DNA of 64,000 bases from Vulcanisaeta distributa JCM 11217 (GCF_001316005.1 NZ_BBBJ01000001.1:186001-250000), one strand, 5' to 3'; counted from the first letter of the stretch, positions 10,049 to 18,683 are shown. Program-made: numbers and translations. The notes: a model not told the origin generated them from the sequence alone.

Positions 10049-10059
10049 CCTTTTAAATG
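10049..10059 (-). promoter_or_regulatory. TATA box for the serine recombinase gene
   Basis: CATTTAAAAGG on the minus strand lies about 27 nt before the GTG at 10026 and selects that start over upstream codons. Confidence 0.5.
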
Positions 10060-10150
10060 ATACACCAGGGTATTACCTCTGCACGGCCTTCTCGATTTAT
10101 AGGCAATATAGATAATAATACTTAAAAACCATAACCTATTTAGGCAGTGA

Positions 10151-11089
10151 ATGGTCAAGGCATTAATAACGGACCCAGTGGACGAGTACATAATTAATGA
10201 GTTAAGTAGGCATGGGGGGGTTATTGTTGATTATAAACCTGGGATCAATAGGGATGAGTTGCTAAGGATTGTTAGTGATTATGAGATTTTAGTGGTTAGG
10301 AGCAGGACGAAGGTCACTAGGGAGGTCATTGATGCTGCGAGTAAATTGAAGGTTATCGCGAGGGCTGGCGTTGGTCTTGACAACATTGATGTGAATTACG
10401 CCAGGCTAAAGGGCATCGAGGTAATTAACGCGCCGGAGGGTTCAACGCAGTCTGTGGCTGAGCTAACCATTGGGCTTATGATTGCCGCGGCGAGGCTCGT
10501 GGCTCTTCAGGACAGGCTTGTTAAGGGTGGTGATTGGCCTAAGGGTAAGTTCATGGGTACTGAGTTGTTTGGTAAGGTTCTTGGTATTATTGGATTTGGT
10601 AGGATTGGGCAGAGGGTTGCTGAGTTGGCTAGGGCTATTGGCATGAAGGTTCAGGCATACGACATTGTGGATGTTAGGGATAGGGCCGTTAAACTCGGCG
10701 TTGATTTCGTGGACTTCGAGACCATAATTAGAAGCAGTGACTTCATAACTATACATGTCTCCTTAACACCAAGTGCAAAGCACTTGATTGGTGAAAAGGA
10801 GTTTCAAATGATGAGGGATGGCGTAATTATAGTAAATACGTCTAGGGGTGAGGTAATCGATACGAAGGCATTACTCAAGGCGCTCAATGATGGTAAGGTG
10901 GCTGCCGCGGCTCTTGACGTGCTCGAGAATGAACCGCCAAGGGAACCTTGGGAATTGGAACTTATTAGGCATCCAAGGGTTATAATAACGCCACACATTG
11001 GTGCAGAGACTAGGGAGGCTCAAAGAAGGATTGCGGAGATACTCGTTAGTAAGGTGGTGAATTACATAATGAGTAATAACATTAAGTAG
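10151..11089 (+). CDS. serA: D-3-phosphoglycerate dehydrogenase-like 2-hydroxyacid dehydrogenase
   Basis: An intact 312-residue enzyme. The NAD-binding motif is VLGIIGFGRIGQRVAELA near residue 137. The catalytic Arg is in VNTSRGEVID, the Glu in ALDVLENEPP and the His in ITPHIGAET. NAPEGSTQSVAELTIGLM is typical of SerA. It lacks a C-terminal ACT domain, like many archaeal forms. It probably oxidises 3-phosphoglycerate in serine synthesis, although other 2-hydroxyacids are possible. A G7 run at 10214-10220 gives RHGGVIVDY near the N-terminus, one residue more than the common form. The ATG at 10151 follows an AT-rich stretch. Confidence 0.85.
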   Translation: MVKALITDPVDEYIINELSRHGGVIVDYKPGINRDELLRIVSDYEILVVRSRTKVTREVIDAASKLKVIARAGVGLDNIDVNYARLKGIEVINAPEGSTQSVAELTIGLMIAAARLVALQDRLVKGGDWPKGKFMGTELFGKVLGIIGFGRIGQRVAELARAIGMKVQAYDIVDVRDRAVKLGVDFVDFETIIRSSDFITIHVSLTPSAKHLIGEKEFQMMRDGVIIVNTSRGEVIDTKALLKALNDGKVAAAALDVLENEPPREPWELELIRHPRVIITPHIGAETREAQRRIAEILVSKVVNYIMSNNIK

Positions 11090-11220
11090 TGAGATGAGGA
11101 TTGTGTTTGACAGGGGGGGACCTGACGACACGCATCATCGTGGGCTTTCAAGCCCTCTCCGCGGTCGCACTTAATGAATTATGGGAGGTTTATTTCCGTT
11201 TCTCCGTATTACTGTAAAAG

Positions 11221-11228
11221 TTTTATAC
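11221..11228 (+). promoter_or_regulatory. TATA box choosing the ATG at 11250
   Basis: TTTTATAC is 25 nt before ATG 11250, so the longer upstream in-frame extension (MGGLFPFLRI...) is probably not translated. Confidence 0.5.
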
Positions 11229-11249
11229 CATGCTAATAAATGTGTATCA

Positions 11250-11534
11250 ATGGTTGACGTAAATAGTATCGTGAATAAGGTACTGAGTATTGCCAGGGAA
11301 TTAGGCATTTCAGCGTCAGTTGAGGAGTATGGGCGTGAGAGAGTTGTAATACTGGAGTTGGGTGAGGACTTTAGTGTTTATGTTTCCGTGGTATGCAATA
11401 ATGAGTGCGATATTGAGTATGCCATTGGTGATGAGAATTTCACATTTAAGCCAGGTAATGTTGAGCAATTGAGAAGGGCTGTTGAGGTTATTGAGAAGTT
11501 GAATAGGGAACTCATTGGCAAACAACCATCATAA
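11250..11534 (+). CDS. Small hypothetical protein
   Basis: Ninety-four residues starting MVDVNSIVNKVLSIARELG. Predicted alpha-beta-beta-alpha layout: helix, EYGRERVVILELGEDFSVYV strands, a paired Cys segment VVCNNECDIEY, and a C-terminal helix AVEVIEKLNRELIG. No family recognised. It ends inside the 3' end of the convergent DsrE-like gene, sharing six bases. Confidence 0.5.
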   Translation: MVDVNSIVNKVLSIARELGISASVEEYGRERVVILELGEDFSVYVSVVCNNECDIEYAIGDENFTFKPGNVEQLRRAVEVIEKLNRELIGKQPS

Positions 11535-11859
11535 CTTTAGGTATGCCCAGCCCTCCGCCTGTTTTCTAACAATCTCCGCAACGCCAGCATTGACTATTTT
11601 TCACACCATCTATTAATTGGTCCTCGGATATATCTCTACTCCTCATAGAATTTCTACAGGCAACCACGATAACCCCGCGCTTCATTAAATTCCTTATCCT
11701 ACCCTCAACATTACTACCCTTAACCACAGCGCTTATTGCCGATTGATGAAAAACAACCTCAACTACCGCATCGGGTATTTCATTTATTAGGTTATTGCAT
11801 GAGGTCAGTGCCTGATCAATATTGTTAATATCCGAAACCTGCACCACAACCTTAAGCAT
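11529..11859 (-). CDS. DsrE-family protein, frameshifted
   Basis: Begins MLKVVVQVSDINNIDQAL, then VVEVVFHQSAISAVVKG, LMKRGVIVVACRNSM and LIDGVK, the order of DsrE/YchN-like sulfur-relay or nucleotide-fold proteins (VACxNSM is characteristic). The frame breaks at an A5 run near 11598; with A4 the protein continues IVNAGVAEIVRKQAEGWAYL, the normal C-terminus, to a stop at 11529. About 109 residues in all. DsrE proteins carry persulfide on the Cys in the ACxNS motif; the role here is unknown. Confidence 0.75.
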
Positions 11860-11916
11860 CAGAAGCCCATTGAGAAACCAACTTAAAGGGCTTCCTCGAT
11901 TGACCGCAATTGATGA

Positions 11917-12673
11917 GTGGGGGCTAATATAACGTTACCTGGCTTTAACGTAATCACCGATGTGAGGGGTTCATTAAGTGGCGTTAAGATGAGCCTTGCC
12001 GGTAATCAATGGTTTGTAGTTGACGAATTAATGATGTTTTTGAAGTCGAGAGGGTTTACCGTGTATGTTGAAACCATACCACCAGGTCTCGTGCTAAGGA
12101 GGGCGTTGGGTGAGCCGTTGATTATTGGCGATTTAACAATCGATGCTAGGCCTGACATTGTGTCGTTGCCGTCTAACATGCTTAATGAACTGAATGTAAG
12201 AGACCACTTTGAGTATGTCGAGAACGACCAGCGATTGTTTACGTTGGTGAACCCATAAATGATTGGTGCGATTTAAGGAGTAAGAGGGTTGCAATTCCTA
12301 ACCCTGTCACGGAGGGTATTGGTGCATTATTTAGGGAGATATACACTGAGTACTGTGGTGATTACTCGGAGTTTGTTGGCAGGGGGGGCTCGGTGTACCT
12401 AACGAGGATACACCATAGGGAAATACCTGAATTGCTCCGTAATGAATTAATCAATGCGGGTGTGGTTTGGTGAACCCGAGGGCGGTCTTTTACCGCCCTC
12501 AAGCAAACGGCTTTAAGTACACAGTGCCCAGTAGGAATAGGGTTGGTAGGCTTTCCTTCACATTAATGCCGTGGGCAGGTAATGAGGCCGTTAAGGTCTT
12601 TGAGTTATTACGTAGCGATTACGTTAAAGGATTATACGAGAAGTACGGGTTTAGGTGGATTGCGAAGCCATAA
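11917..12673 (+). CDS. Type-2 periplasmic-binding-protein-like (ModA/WtpA-like) protein without signal peptide, frameshifted
   Basis: Three frames join. The first (GTG 11917) has LAGNQWFVVDELM and YVETIPPGLVLRRAL, typical of binding-protein lobes for oxyanions. The second reads KRVAIPNPVTEGIGALFREI, VYLTRIHHREIPELL and INAGVVW, where GVVW matches the oxyanion-binding hinge region of ModA-like proteins. The third reads AVFYRPQANGFKYTVP and ends with EAVKVFELL and KYGFRW. Breaks lie near 12255 and 12470. No signal peptide or transporter partner is visible, so it may be an intracellular sensor-like PBP domain rather than a transport protein. Confidence 0.6.
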
Positions 12674-12674
12674 A

Positions 12675-13112
12675 TTAGCCCATAAAATCCCTACTGGTTT
12701 TAATCGTTACTTCCCAACCAAGTATTTCGCGGATTTCTCTCCTCTTATCATTAATTCTCCTAATTAGTACTTCATCATCCGTCACCAATACTAAGCCCTT
12801 CTCTGACGCAGCGACAATGTAGGATGCATCATAATACGTTAAATTAGCCCTCACAGCTAATTTCAGTATCGCCTCTGCATTACTTGGTTTAATAACACTC
12901 ATTCGATTAAGAATCTCTAGTATATTCTTATACGCAATTATTGCCTCATTCTCTGTTAAAATCCTAAATAGCGTTACATCTTTCCAAAGGGCATTACCGA
13001 TTTCATACATCGTTAGATCAAGCACGTAATTTCCACGTAGAATACTTAATGCACCACGCTTCATGTGTTTAATTATATTCATGATTGATGAAACATCAAA
13101 TAGGTAACTCAT
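12675..13112 (-). CDS. vapC: VapC-type PIN-domain toxin
   Basis: An intact 145-residue PIN protein. Metal-binding acids are visible in MSYLFDVSSIM, TMYEIGNALWKD, YYDASYIVAA and LVTDDEVLI. The start ATG overlaps the end of the antitoxin gene by 17 nt. VapC toxins are Mg-dependent RNases. Its tail (KTSRDFMG) abuts the end of the convergent binding-protein-like gene within two bases. Confidence 0.85.
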   Translation of the reverse strand: MSYLFDVSSIMNIIKHMKRGALSILRGNYVLDLTMYEIGNALWKDVTLFRILTENEAIIAYKNILEILNRMSVIKPSNAEAILKLAVRANLTYYDASYIVAASEKGLVLVTDDEVLIRRINDKRREIREILGWEVTIKTSRDFMG

Positions 13113-13342
13113 CTCTCATCACGCTCATCCTAACAGCCTTAACTATTTCATCATCCGGCACCTTACTAAGTATTTGACCGGCCTCATCAAGTAACTTAGC
13201 CAACTCCTCCTCAGTCTTCCTAACCTCCTCCTCAAGCGCCCTCCTTATTACATCACTAAACTAATTGAATTGATATGTTATACCTCCTCAATTTCTCCCA
13301 TAACTCCCTCCTTATTTTTGCAGAGACGGTTACGTAATTCAT
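13096..13342 (-). CDS. vapB: VapB-type antitoxin, one frameshift
   Basis: The N-terminus MNYVTVSAKIRRELWEKL resembles ribbon-helix-helix antitoxins. The second frame gives SDVIRRALEEEVRKTEEEL and LSKVPDDEIVKAV, ending MSVMRDELPI. One base is missing or added near 13268. It overlaps vapC, the usual operon order. A G7 run (13345-13351 on the plus strand as C7) lies two bases before the ATG, in the position of a ribosome binding site, and a TTTATAAT box lies further upstream. Confidence 0.65.
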
Positions 13343-13431
13343 ATCCCCCCCGTACTACCTTAATCATTATTATAAATCTTACTTACAGTAAAGGTAATAC
13401 AAGAACACGCGGTTTTCTAGCACTGCCTACT

Positions 13432-14292
13432 TTATTGAAGACCAACGAGCGTATTATTATACCTAAGTAGCATTTCCTTCATCTTGAGTGCGTCCTTTTC
13501 TAGGAGTGGTGATTCGTTTATTATCGTTATCTCAATATCCTCATTAGCCAACTCCTTAGCCAGCGGCTCGAATGGTGGGTTATTCGTGTCTATGGGCTCA
13601 TGCTCATCAACCCACTCACCCTTCTTATACTTAACACATGTGAAGTGGGTGTGCATTGGCTGGTCACCGAAGTACTCATGCCACATGTTTAAAACAGCCC
13701 TATAATCTATTGAGCCTCCATTCCTGGCAAACACGTGACCCCAATCAATGACCGCAACAACCTGTGGATGATTTATTTCCTTAACGAGCCTAAAGGTCTC
13801 CTCTAAACTACCAAACTGGCTCTTCCTAGCCATGACCTCAAGGCCAAGCTTCACGTTCTTAATGCCATTCTCCCTCATCCAATCAACAACCCTAAGAACG
13901 CCATCCCTAACAGCATTGTAGCAACCCTCCGGCCCAAGCTTACCGTAATAGGCAGGGTGAAATACAACAACCGTAGCGCCCATCGCCTCACCCCCCCTAT
14001 CCAGGGACTCCTCAAGCCTCGCTATGCTCGCCTCAACCTTCTCCTTCTCCTCACTGCACAGGTTTATGAAGTACGGCGCATGTACTGACAACCTAACACC
14101 GAGCTCTTTAGCAACCTCACCAGCCTCCTGCGCGGCTTCCCTACTCATCTTAACACCCTGTACAAACTCAACCTCCATGGCATTCAGACCAACCTCCCTA
14201 ACATACCTAATACCATCTATTGTACCAGCACTCCTCTTCTTCTCCTTGGCACCTATTGGAATCCCAGCAGGCCCTAGGAATACCCTAGCCAT
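13432..14292 (-). CDS. Endonuclease IV-like TIM-barrel protein
   Basis: An intact 286-residue protein of the AP-endonuclease family 2. Metal ligands can be placed at RLSVHAPYF (His), VVVFHPAYYG (His), KLGLEVMARKSQFGS (Glu), VIDWGHVFAR (Asp/His), MHTHFTCVKY (His) and TIINESPLL (Glu). The zinc-ligand set looks complete, so DNA-repair endonuclease activity is plausible, though some archaeal members act as sugar isomerase-like enzymes. A C7 run at 13991-13997 encodes LDRGGEAMG, one Gly more than expected before the VVVFHP strand. Confidence 0.75.
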   Translation of the reverse strand: MARVFLGPAGIPIGAKEKKRSAGTIDGIRYVREVGLNAMEVEFVQGVKMSREAAQEAGEVAKELGVRLSVHAPYFINLCSEEKEKVEASIARLEESLDRGGEAMGATVVVFHPAYYGKLGPEGCYNAVRDGVLRVVDWMRENGIKNVKLGLEVMARKSQFGSLEETFRLVKEINHPQVVAVIDWGHVFARNGGSIDYRAVLNMWHEYFGDQPMHTHFTCVKYKKGEWVDEHEPIDTNNPPFEPLAKELANEDIEITIINESPLLEKDALKMKEMLLRYNNTLVGLQ

Positions 14293-14363
14293 CGAGACAA
14301 AGACCTGAAAACTAACTAAAGAGTTTTGCCTCAGTGACCAATAAATAAATCATGAGTAATACA

Positions 14364-14733
14364 TCACCCCCCCAAGCACCTCCTGGCCTTACTCACCAAC
14401 TCGCTTGAGATGCCTAGTTCATCCTTAAGGACAACACCAATAGCTAGGTCTAGTGCGAGGGGGGTAGCACCGGTCAACAATCCTCATTATCTCATTGACG
14501 TTGAACGCAAGAACCTCGACATTAGGTGGAACATCCAGGTCAAGAAGTCTCCTATGCGGTGGCTCATTAAAGCTGCCTATGACAACGATATCGATATCAC
14601 TATCCTCAGCAAAATCGCCTCTGGCGTAAGAACCGACTAGGAACACCGTACCACGAACCCTATCAGCAACCTGTCTGGCTAACTCCAACGCCCTATTCCT
14701 CAACTCCTCACGCCACTTAATAATTCTCTCCAT
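14364..14733 (-). CDS. MNT nucleotidyltransferase (antitoxin-like), frameshifted
   Basis: The signature VFLVGSYARGDFAEDSDIDI is the GSxxRG...SDIDI of minimal nucleotidyltransferases. The frame breaks at the G6 run 14459-14464 (RCYPP); one fewer base gives LALDLAIGVVLKDELG and a stop at 14364 just after another heptamer (RRCLGG). About 123 residues. It overlaps the HEPN gene upstream by 34 nt. In HEPN/MNT systems the MNT protein neutralises the HEPN RNase, in studied cases by adding AMP. Confidence 0.8.
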
Positions 14734-15131
14734 AAATCCTCGATAAACGTTATAATCCTCTCGGCAGCCTTAATAGCCATTTCTGCATCATTACGTGTAA
14801 AGTACTCATAGGGCACACCCTCACTCCAGGCATCAACGTACCTAGTCGGTACATAGAACTTATCAAGAAACTTACCCAAATCCATAATGTCAATGGGGGG
14901 GACCTGAACCATCCTACTTATTTCACTGAGTAAATGAGTGATAGAGTGACCTCTCGTGGGCCTACCAATTCCATAGAGGATAGCCTTCACGGCAAATTCC
15001 GACGCCTGATGCGCCTTGAAGCACGACCAATTATAATCTCCCCTCTCCTCATCACCTCTCGCTGACTCAAGCGTTCTCTTAGCCATTGAAATCCACCTAC
15101 TGAACTCCTCAACATCAACACTAGTACTCAT
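14700..15131 (-). CDS. HEPN-domain protein (toxin-like)
   Basis: An intact 143-residue helical protein: WISMAKRTLESARGDEERG, NWSCFKAHQASEFAVKAIL and RGHSITHLLSEI are typical HEPN helices. The end has YVPTRYVDAWSEGVPYEYF, common in crenarchaeal HEPN proteins. It starts the HEPN-MNT operon, divergent from the split amrS-like gene. Confidence 0.85.
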   Translation of the reverse strand: MSTSVDVEEFSRWISMAKRTLESARGDEERGDYNWSCFKAHQASEFAVKAILYGIGRPTRGHSITHLLSEISRMVQVPPIDIMDLGKFLDKFYVPTRYVDAWSEGVPYEYFTRNDAEMAIKAAERIITFIEDLWRELLSGVRS

Positions 15132-15186
15132 TATCCCTTAAAGACTTAGCTAAGACTAAGGTTAAAAGTGTATAAAGGTCCGAACC

Positions 15187-15498
15187 ATGAGTATTACTGA
15201 AATGCCCATCTACTCATGGCCATTGAGAATTTATGAACCATCAAGCGAATTACTCAGACTACCCAACGTTAGAGAGAGCCCATTTAGTGTAAAGCTCGAG
15301 AATAACAAGGTCAAGTGCACCCTATGCCATAGGCATTGCACATTGTCAAATGGGCAGGTCGGTCTCTGCGGCATGAGATTCAACATAAACGGCAAACTCT
15401 ACACAGCCGCGTACGGCCTACTAACGTCTCATGTTTATAAACCCCCCTCACCATACACGAATTTAGCTCTTATACCATTCTTGATTAATCGCGAACAT
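15187..15498 (+). pseudogene. AmmeMemoRadiSam-type radical SAM gene, 5' fragment, split by a PaRep2b element
   Basis: The fragment has the family's N-terminal cysteine domain: KVKCTLCHRHCTLSNGQVGL followed by CGMRFNINGKLYTAAYGLL. The sequence then diverges before the radical SAM cysteine motif and reaches ...INREH at the element boundary. The 3' half of the same gene begins at 17265 on the other side. The catalytic CxxxCxxC motif is missing from both halves, so even a repaired gene would lack it unless sequence was deleted here. It starts at ATG 15187. Confidence 0.75.
15491..15498 (+). repeat. Left flanking direct repeat of PaRep2b element 1
   Basis: GCGAACAT, matching GCGAGCAT at 17265-17272 in 7 of 8 bases. 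Both copies read REH/CEH in the host frame, as expected for a target-site duplication inside the gene. Confidence 0.45.
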
Positions 15499-17264
15499 AT
15501 AAATCACGTGGTACCTTAATTTAAATATACATTACTCATTACCTATAGTGCCTTATTAATCAATTTGAGAACATCATTAATGGTATGTCTGATGCTCTAA
15601 GTCAACCTAAAGAATTTAACATGGAATTGTTGAAGTCTAATCATTTCTGCATGGGTAGGAAAAGTGATAATAAATACGTATGTGGTGACAATGTTAATGA
15701 CCCTAAGGTAATTAATAATGCCGCCGAATTATTAGCTGTAGTAATTAAAAGGATGTGGGATTTATATGTTTGGGACCTATGGTGGCTTAACAAACATAAG
15801 GAAGAGTGGTTATTAAAGAAAAAGGCCATTGAAGAGAAGCTAAAGGGTAAGTATAATAATGAGGTTATTGATGTAGTTCTTAGCCATCTTGATAAATTCA
15901 TTAGATACGTTGATGAATTCGGAGATTATTGGCTCCGTAACCACGTAAGCGATGAGATAGAGAGATTAATTGAGAATTTATTACACGGAAGGTCTGAGAT
16001 CATTGTTTGGAGGAATGAGAATGGAGTTAGCGTCTACGGTGAACACGTAACGCTTAATGCGCAAAAAACTAGAACCGGCGTAATGGTTCATTTAATGCCT
16101 AAAGATTTTGATGGTATAACTATTGAGGTACCTAACATATTTAAAAGGACAATGGATAAAAGGGATTATAGGAAGTTCGTTCGTAAGGTACTCAAGGCAT
16201 TAAAGGGTGGTTTTGAGGAGACGGATGGATTTAGAAAGCGTGGTAGAGCTGCAATGGGAACTAACCAGGTTTGGCAGGCCATTATTTGGTCATTACTTTA
16301 CCCAGGTAAGGTGCATATCAACATAGGCACTGTTAATGTTAATAAAAGGGATGTAAAGATAACATGGTACCTAAGAGCTAATAGCCATAAGCCGCTCAAG
16401 GGCTTGTCTCTTAAAGACGCCAATAAGTTAAGTATGGAAGAAATTTTAGCATTCACATTAACCGCCGTTCTCGGCGATGGTAGCGCACATATTAAAAAGA
16501 TTATTGAAATTGCAATATCAGGTAAAAAATTCGAAAAATGGAAGCCATTACTCAATAGGTTATGGGGCATGGGTTTTAAATGGAATACACATCCCAAAGA
16601 TCCTAATGCAAATATCATAAAAGTGAGATTTTTAAGTAACTATGCCATTAACCTGGCCAGGTCAATGGTTATCGTTTTACCACCAATATTACGCGATATC
16701 TTAGATGCCCTAAATTTCAAGAAATGGACTAATATTAGGAGGATTGCTGAGATGGAGGTAAAGCGACGAAAGGGTGAATCTCAAATTGAAATTGTCGGCA
16801 TAAAGTTCACGTTAAATGTCCAAAAGAGTACAGTAGTATTAGAACGTAAAGCTAAGAATGAAGTTGAGGTCAAAAGGATTCTTAATATGTTGAAAATTAA
16901 ATACGGTGATGAATTTATTAAATATATACATATTAATAGGAGCGGCAAATATTTAGTTGTGGTAATACCGGTGAGACTCATTGAGAGATACGATGATATT
17001 AAGGAACAGGTTGTTGAGATACTATGTCGAAAGTACCATAAGGTCAAGGACGAAAGAAAAAGGAGGAAATAGCCAAGGCCATAATGAGATTGGCCATTCC
17101 TATAGAAGCAACCACGGCAGATCAAAGCAATGATTACCTAAAACAATGCTATAATACGAAGCCCTAAACACGAAAAAGTAAAATACCAATACTAGTGTCT
17201 AATAGAAGATGGAAGATTAATACAATATACATAATGTATCACGAGTTATTATTTGTCTAAATTT
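15499..17264 (+). mobile_element. PaRep2b element 1 (about 1.77 kb) inside the amrS-like gene
   Basis: The segment separates two co-oriented pieces of one radical SAM gene and carries a full-length PaRep2b gene on the plus strand. Its 5' 86 bases and 3' 192 bases are AT-rich and non-coding apart from a 27-codon frame at 17085-17168. Boundaries are set by the near-perfect 8-bp repeat and by where the host protein similarity stops and resumes. No terminal inverted repeats are evident. Confidence 0.55.
15585..17072 (+). CDS. PaRep2b-family protein with LAGLIDADG-like motifs
   Basis: A 495-residue intact protein resembling the PaRep2b repeat family known from Pyrobaculum and relatives. Family marks are an N-terminal CGDNVNDPKVI, a central AAMGTNQVWQAIIWSLLYPG and INIGTVNVNKRDVKITW, then LTAVLGDGSAHIKKIIEIAI and KWKPLLNRLWGMGFKW. 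LTAVLGDGS resembles a LAGLIDADG helix ending in the acidic catalytic position; the first such motif is weaker here (ETDGFRKRGRAAMGT). The C-terminal third is Lys/Arg-rich. Function of the family is not established; the motifs and its insertion inside a gene suggest a homing or transposition enzyme. The paralogue at 19410 is clearly related but diverged. Confidence 0.75.
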   Translation: MSDALSQPKEFNMELLKSNHFCMGRKSDNKYVCGDNVNDPKVINNAAELLAVVIKRMWDLYVWDLWWLNKHKEEWLLKKKAIEEKLKGKYNNEVIDVVLSHLDKFIRYVDEFGDYWLRNHVSDEIERLIENLLHGRSEIIVWRNENGVSVYGEHVTLNAQKTRTGVMVHLMPKDFDGITIEVPNIFKRTMDKRDYRKFVRKVLKALKGGFEETDGFRKRGRAAMGTNQVWQAIIWSLLYPGKVHINIGTVNVNKRDVKITWYLRANSHKPLKGLSLKDANKLSMEEILAFTLTAVLGDGSAHIKKIIEIAISGKKFEKWKPLLNRLWGMGFKWNTHPKDPNANIIKVRFLSNYAINLARSMVIVLPPILRDILDALNFKKWTNIRRIAEMEVKRRKGESQIEIVGIKFTLNVQKSTVVLERKAKNEVEVKRILNMLKIKYGDEFIKYIHINRSGKYLVVVIPVRLIERYDDIKEQVVEILCRKYHKVKDERKRRK

Positions 17265-17272
17265 GCGAGCAT
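17265..17272 (+). repeat. Right flanking direct repeat of PaRep2b element 1
   Basis: GCGAGCAT, the partner of the copy at 15491-15498. Confidence 0.45.
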
Positions 17273-18001
17273 TTGATGCGTCTACGTGCCTCTGAGAAAT
17301 TGATTGAGCAGGTCATTGAGAAAAGTGACTCTGGAATTAACGTGAGTTTTAATGAGCTGACATTATTAACTGAGTATGCAATCGGCGTTTTTAGGCTTGC
17401 AAGGGCGAGGGGGGGCCTGCATGTCTCGATTAACACGAATGGTTACCTAATCCCTGAGGCTCTGAAGGCGTTGTTTGATGCTGGCATGGATGGCATGAAC
17501 TCGGACATTAAGGGTGGTCGTGAGACGTATAGGCAGTGGTTGGCTGCTGATTTTGATAAGTTAATGAGTACTCTTGAGTATGCCGTTAAGTTGGGCATTC
17601 ATCTGGAGGTTACGTACTTAGTAATACCTGGCATTAACGATGACGAGGCTGATGAGGTAATTAACGCAGTAGCTAGGTTGGGCAGGGATGTACCGCTTCA
17701 CATAACGGCTTACTACCCTGCCCATAAATTGCATAACCCGCCAACGCCTGTTGAGTTAATTGAGGGTATTTGGAGGAGGGCTAAGAAGGAGCTTGATTAT
17801 GTCTATGTTGGTAATGTACCTGGTCACCCAGGTCAGCACACGTATTGCCCAAGGTGTGGTGCTGTGTTGATTAAGAGGTTTGAGGATAGGGTCGTTGATG
17901 TTAAATTAGTTAATTATAAGTGCCCTAGGTGTGGTTATGAGATAAGGATTAGGGGGGGTTTCATTGGTAGGTATGGTAATCTATACAGGAGGTTTGTATA
18001 G
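17265..18001 (+). pseudogene. AmmeMemoRadiSam-type radical SAM gene, 3' fragment
   Basis: Resumes as LMRLRASEKLIEQVIEKSD and continues INVSFNELTLLTEYAIGVF, INTNGYLIPEAL, MDGMNSDIKGG, TYLVIPGINDDE, HITAYYPAHK and a C-terminal zinc ribbon (CPRCGAVL ... CPRCGYEI), all in the order of the AmmeMemoRadiSam radical SAM protein. The catalytic cysteine triad should lie just before this fragment and is absent. Its own ATG codons at 17273/17276 might still allow a truncated product. G7 runs at 17409 and 17951 add a Gly in ARARGGLHV and RIRGGFI. Confidence 0.75.
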
Positions 18002-18014
18002 CCAATACTAGGTC

Positions 18015-18020
18015 TTTTTT
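18015..18020 (+). terminator. Oligo-T terminator
   Basis: T6 (TCTTTTTTCTT) lies 14 nt after the stop of the radical SAM fragment, a typical archaeal intrinsic terminator. Confidence 0.45.
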
Positions 18021-18033
18021 CTTGGATCATCCC

Positions 18034-18078
18034 CCCCAAGGCTTCGCCCTGGCTTAACCAGGGTGATCTACCTTGGGG
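18034..18078. other. Nested perfect hairpin between convergent genes
   Basis: An outer 8-bp stem CCCCAAGG/CCTTGGGG (18034-18041, 18071-18078) encloses an inner 6-bp stem CCCTGG/CCAGGG (18047-18052, 18058-18063) with a CTTAA loop. Asymmetric internal loops read CTTCG and TGATCTA. It sits between two convergent genes and could be a bidirectional terminator or a structured RNA. Confidence 0.5.
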
Positions 18079-18194
18079 ACTCATTACTACTTCATTATTA
18101 TTAATCCTCCCTAGGCTTAGTACGTGTATAATGCCTAGCTTAATAAGGGAGACCATTATTAATGGGCTATCAATACCCATGTCTTACCTAAGTA

Positions 18195-18581
18195 TTACTT
18201 AACATACTCATAGACTAGGTTACCCTTATCGTTAAGTCTCTTCCTAATCCTACCCTTACTACTTAGGCTCTCTATAGCCCTGAGGATATCAGCAACCCTA
18301 AGACCCCCCCTGGACTTGCCCCCCCAGGCCATTAACTCATCCTTAGTAATAACACCCCCCCTACTCATTATGTGGCTTAACACCATATCCTCAACACCAG
18401 GTGATTGTTGAGGGGGGGTAGCCTTTTCGGTAACCTTAGCCTCTGCAGCCTTCACCTCAGCTGGCTTAGTTATGGGCTTCGTCTCGGCCTTCGGCTTCTC
18501 CTCCGCGCCATAGAGGAATGAGGTTATTGATGCCGTACTCTGCTCCTTGCCTTCCTCCTTCTTCCTAGCTCTTCTGGACAC
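18195..18581 (-). CDS. Winged-helix protein with charged Lys/Ala/Glu/Pro N-terminus
   Basis: Residues 1-62 are low complexity (repeats of KPAE, KAAEAK, TEKAT), probably disordered. Residues 65-128 look like a winged helix: VEDMVLSHIMSRG, ITKDELMAWGG, LRVADILRAIESLSSKGRI and KGNLVYEYVK. Three heptamer runs (18303, 18319, 18353) encode the three GG pairs and a fourth G7 run at 18411 encodes PP. It is probably a small nucleic-acid-binding protein; no named family is recognised. Confidence 0.55.
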   Translation of the reverse strand: MSRRARKKEEGKEQSTASITSFLYGAEEKPKAETKPITKPAEVKAAEAKVTEKATPPQQSPGVEDMVLSHIMSRGGVITKDELMAWGGKSRGGLRVADILRAIESLSSKGRIRKRLNDKGNLVYEYVK

Positions 18582-18683
18582 AACTTATTTTCATGAATTT
18601 AATTTAATAATACTTACTATTACCATTCATGGAGGTATTACGAAGCAATTACTTATAAGTGGGTTTCATTTCGATGCTCACGA

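Noticed and set aside
11092..11180. Small gene after serA (ATGAGGATTGTGTTTGACAG...)
   Set aside because: The frame is short and lacks a promoter, and the following gene has its own TATA box. A G7 run inside makes any frame unreliable.
15187..18001. Intein or group-type intron in the radical SAM gene
   Set aside because: The intervening unit has its own start, stops and non-coding flanks and does not continue the host frame, and the host lacks its catalytic motif on both sides. Archaeal protein-gene introns of this kind are rare. A disruptive insertion fits better.
17935..18180. Minus-strand frame across the hairpin region
   Set aside because: The frame overlaps the 3' end of the radical SAM fragment and includes the hairpin itself; composition and content do not look like protein.
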